A stretch of 33,236 nt of DNA from Oscillospiraceae bacterium (GTDB lineage Bacteria; Bacillota; Clostridia; Oscillospirales; Ruminococcaceae), in the NCBI GenBank assembly GCA_029267825.1, contig JAJUHO010000007.1, forward strand, positions 1 to 33,236. The letters run 5' to 3'. Position numbers and translations under genes: made by a program. Shown piece by piece: positions 31,515 to 33,236 of the stretch. The notes under the pieces were generated by a model. It ran no database searches, was not told the origin of the DNA, and saw only the letters and a program-made list of their open reading frames with translations. Position 1 is the first letter of the stretch; each line of letters begins with the position of its first letter.

Positions 31515-33233
31515 TTTAAAAACACAAAAGCCGAAAGGCAACAGGGAATTTTCCGAAAATCCCTCGCTTAAAAGGATTTTTGCATTCGCCGGAACTGGAT
31601 TTGTGATTTTTTCCTCTCTTTCTCCGGCATTTAAAATCACGCAGATTTTTTCGTCTTCATATTCGCGCGAAAAAGCGTAAATCTTTGAATATTTAGGTGC
31701 CAAGAACGAACGGTATCCGCCTTTTCCAAATGCGGGATGGCTTTTTCTTAAAGCTATTGCCGACTTATAGAAGCTATACATTTCATCATAAGTTTCTCCC
31801 CATCTCATTGGCTGACGGTAATCAGATTCCTTGTAACCCTCTATCCCCTGCTCATCACCGTAAAGAACCGACGGGATTCCCACAAAGGTCATCTGAAAGA
31901 GCACTGCAAGCTTTAAGCGCCTTTTGTCGCCGCCGCAAAGTGAAAGGAACCGCGGAACATCATGGCTATCAAGAAGATTTAAAAGCCCATAGGAAATATT
32001 TTTCTTGTACATCATAAGAATATTCGAAATTTTCGCGTCAAATTCAAAGGCATCAAACCTGTCAAGGGCAAAAAAGTCACGGCAGGCATTCCTGAATGGA
32101 TAATTCATAACCGAATCAAACTGGTCGCCTTTAAGCCATTCTCCGGCGGGTTCCCAAATTTCGCCGATAAGAATACTGTCCGGATTTGCCGCTTTTGCCG
32201 TTTTTCTGAATCCCCTCCAAAAATCGTGATTTACTTCATTTGCAACATCAAGCCTCCAACCGTCTATGCCGTAATTTTCAATCCAATGCCTGCAAACATT
32301 GTAGAAATACTCCATCACTTCCGGATTGGAAGTATTCATTTTAGGCATTTTCTTTTCATAGGCAAAGCAATCGTAATTTGGATAATCCCCGGAAGCATCT
32401 GATTTTATCAAAGGAAAATCAAGTTTATAAAACCAGTTTTTATACTTTGAATTTTCGCCATTTTTTATAACGTCCTCAAAGGCAAAAAACTTCCAGCCGC
32501 AGTGGTTGAAAACCCCGTCCAAGATTACCTTGATTCCATTCTGATGGCATTTTTCCACAAGCTCTTTAAAATCTTCATCTGTTCCAAAGCAAGGGTCAAT
32601 ATGAAAATAATCAATCAGGTCATATTTATGATATTCTCCCGCAGCAAATATGGGATTCATATATATGCAGTTTATCCCAAGCTCTTTAATATAATCAATA
32701 TTTTCTGTTATCCCCTTTATTTTCCCCCCAAGCAGGCTTTTTGTCTTGTGATGGCCATATTCAGCAGTGCAAGGTTTGCCGCTTATGTATCTTCTTGAAG
32801 CCGCAAAGCTGTCCGGAAAAATATTATAAACAACAGCATTTTTGCACCATTCGGGAATTTTGGCTATATCCTCCCTTCTATTGAACGGAATTTGATAATA
32901 CTCGCTCCTTTCGTCAGGATGTTCTTTTGAAAAAATATCAGAATAATAAAGCAGAGTTTCTTTGCCATCGCTTATTTCAAAGCAATAGCAAATCCTTGTA
33001 TAGGGAGTTTCAACGCAGGCTTCAAAATAATCAAAAAGCTCATCCGATGCTGCAAGCTCCATTTTGGCCTTTATAAAAACAACCGGATTTGAACAGCAGC
33101 ACCTATCTCCATAAAAAAGCGTAACAGTTTTTAAATCTCCCCTCGCCGCCCTCAAACGGAATACTATATGATTTTCATCAACGGCATGGGCATAATTTGA
33201 AAGCGGAATATGCAGCAATGCTTCTTTTATCAT
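31509..33233 (-). CDS. GH13 neopullulanase/cyclomaltodextrinase-like alpha-glycosidase
   Basis: A 574-residue alpha-amylase-family enzyme. The N-terminal 110 residues are a CBM34-like beta domain, typical of the GH13_20 group (neopullulanase, maltogenic amylase, cyclomaltodextrinase). The barrel shows VVYNIFPDSFA, DGVFNH (239-244), GIDGWRLDVANEV (nucleophile D329), LIGEIWEP (acid/base E358) and LLDSHDVPRF (D425). The MPKMN (296-300) after the second region is a group mark. No signal peptide is present, so it should open maltodextrins, cyclodextrins or pullulan fragments in the cytoplasm. The ATG at 33233 is 3 nt from the window end, so its ribosome site and any gene before it cannot be seen; a longer product cannot be fully excluded. 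Confidence 0.9.
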   Translation of the reverse strand: MIKEALLHIPLSNYAHAVDENHIVFRLRAARGDLKTVTLFYGDRCCCSNPVVFIKAKMELAASDELFDYFEACVETPYTRICYCFEISDGKETLLYYSDIFSKEHPDERSEYYQIPFNRREDIAKIPEWCKNAVVYNIFPDSFAASRRYISGKPCTAEYGHHKTKSLLGGKIKGITENIDYIKELGINCIYMNPIFAAGEYHKYDLIDYFHIDPCFGTDEDFKELVEKCHQNGIKVILDGVFNHCGWKFFAFEDVIKNGENSKYKNWFYKLDFPLIKSDASGDYPNYDCFAYEKKMPKMNTSNPEVMEYFYNVCRHWIENYGIDGWRLDVANEVNHDFWRGFRKTAKAANPDSILIGEIWEPAGEWLKGDQFDSVMNYPFRNACRDFFALDRFDAFEFDAKISNILMMYKKNISYGLLNLLDSHDVPRFLSLCGGDKRRLKLAVLFQMTFVGIPSVLYGDEQGIEGYKESDYRQPMRWGETYDEMYSFYKSAIALRKSHPAFGKGGYRSFLAPKYSKIYAFSREYEDEKICVILNAGEREEKITNPVPANAKILLSEGFSENSLLPFGFCVFKV

Positions 33234-33236
33234 ATC

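Noticed and set aside
1-33236. CRISPR array, tRNA or rRNA genes
   Set aside because: No regularly spaced repeats and no cloverleaf or rRNA-like sequence were noticed while reading both strands.

Overview
The window reads as chromosomal DNA of a low-GC Gram-positive anaerobe, most likely a gut Clostridia/Oscillospirales-type Firmicute. The grounds are strong AGGAGG-type ribosome sites, lipoprotein-type solute-binding proteins, LplB/LplC-style sugar permeases, TTGACA/TATAAT promoters with extended -10 elements, and intrinsic terminators. No rRNA, tRNA, CRISPR array, transposase or phage gene was seen.

Layout. (1) 1-3126, + strand: the end of a ChvE-like monosaccharide-binding protein, then the ATPase (mmsA) and permease (mmsB) of a multiple-monosaccharide ABC transporter, closed by a strong terminator. 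(2) 3167-22206: a glycan-utilisation island with two mirrored units. Unit A (- strand, 10833 to 3167) holds LplB/LplC-type permeases, a lipoprotein binding protein, a GH130 mannoside phosphorylase and a GH38 alpha-mannosidase, with a LacI-type regulator divergent at 11200. Unit B (- strand, 20462 to 12292) holds LplB/LplC-type permeases, a second lipoprotein binding protein, a GH29 (B-type) fucosidase, a GH20 hexosaminidase and a second LacI-type regulator, with a GH29 (A-type) fucosidase divergent at 20815. Bidirectional terminators at 3092-3120, 12246-12284 and 22205-22248 bound the units. (3) 22250-33233: housekeeping genes: a CNNM/CorC-type membrane protein, GtrA, a small Smr protein, DusB, DNA polymerase I, RimI, TsaD, GTP-type PEP carboxykinase and a GH13 neopullulanase-like enzyme.

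How the island probably works (inference). None of the five glycosidases or the phosphorylase has a signal peptide, while both binding proteins are lipoproteins. Intact oligosaccharides are therefore probably imported and taken apart in the cytoplasm. Fucosidases, beta-hexosaminidase, alpha-mannosidase and a Man-beta-1,4-GlcNAc-type phosphorylase are together what is needed to dismantle a fucosylated N-glycan core. Neither transporter has its own ATPase, so a shared MsmX-type ATPase elsewhere is expected. All three binding-protein genes in the window are followed at once by a stable hairpin, which probably raises binding-protein expression over that of downstream genes.

The main point of interest is this compact, apparently self-regulated N-glycan-type import and intracellular degradation locus with two transporters and two sister regulators. 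Function assignments rest on motifs and remembered family resemblance; no search was run.
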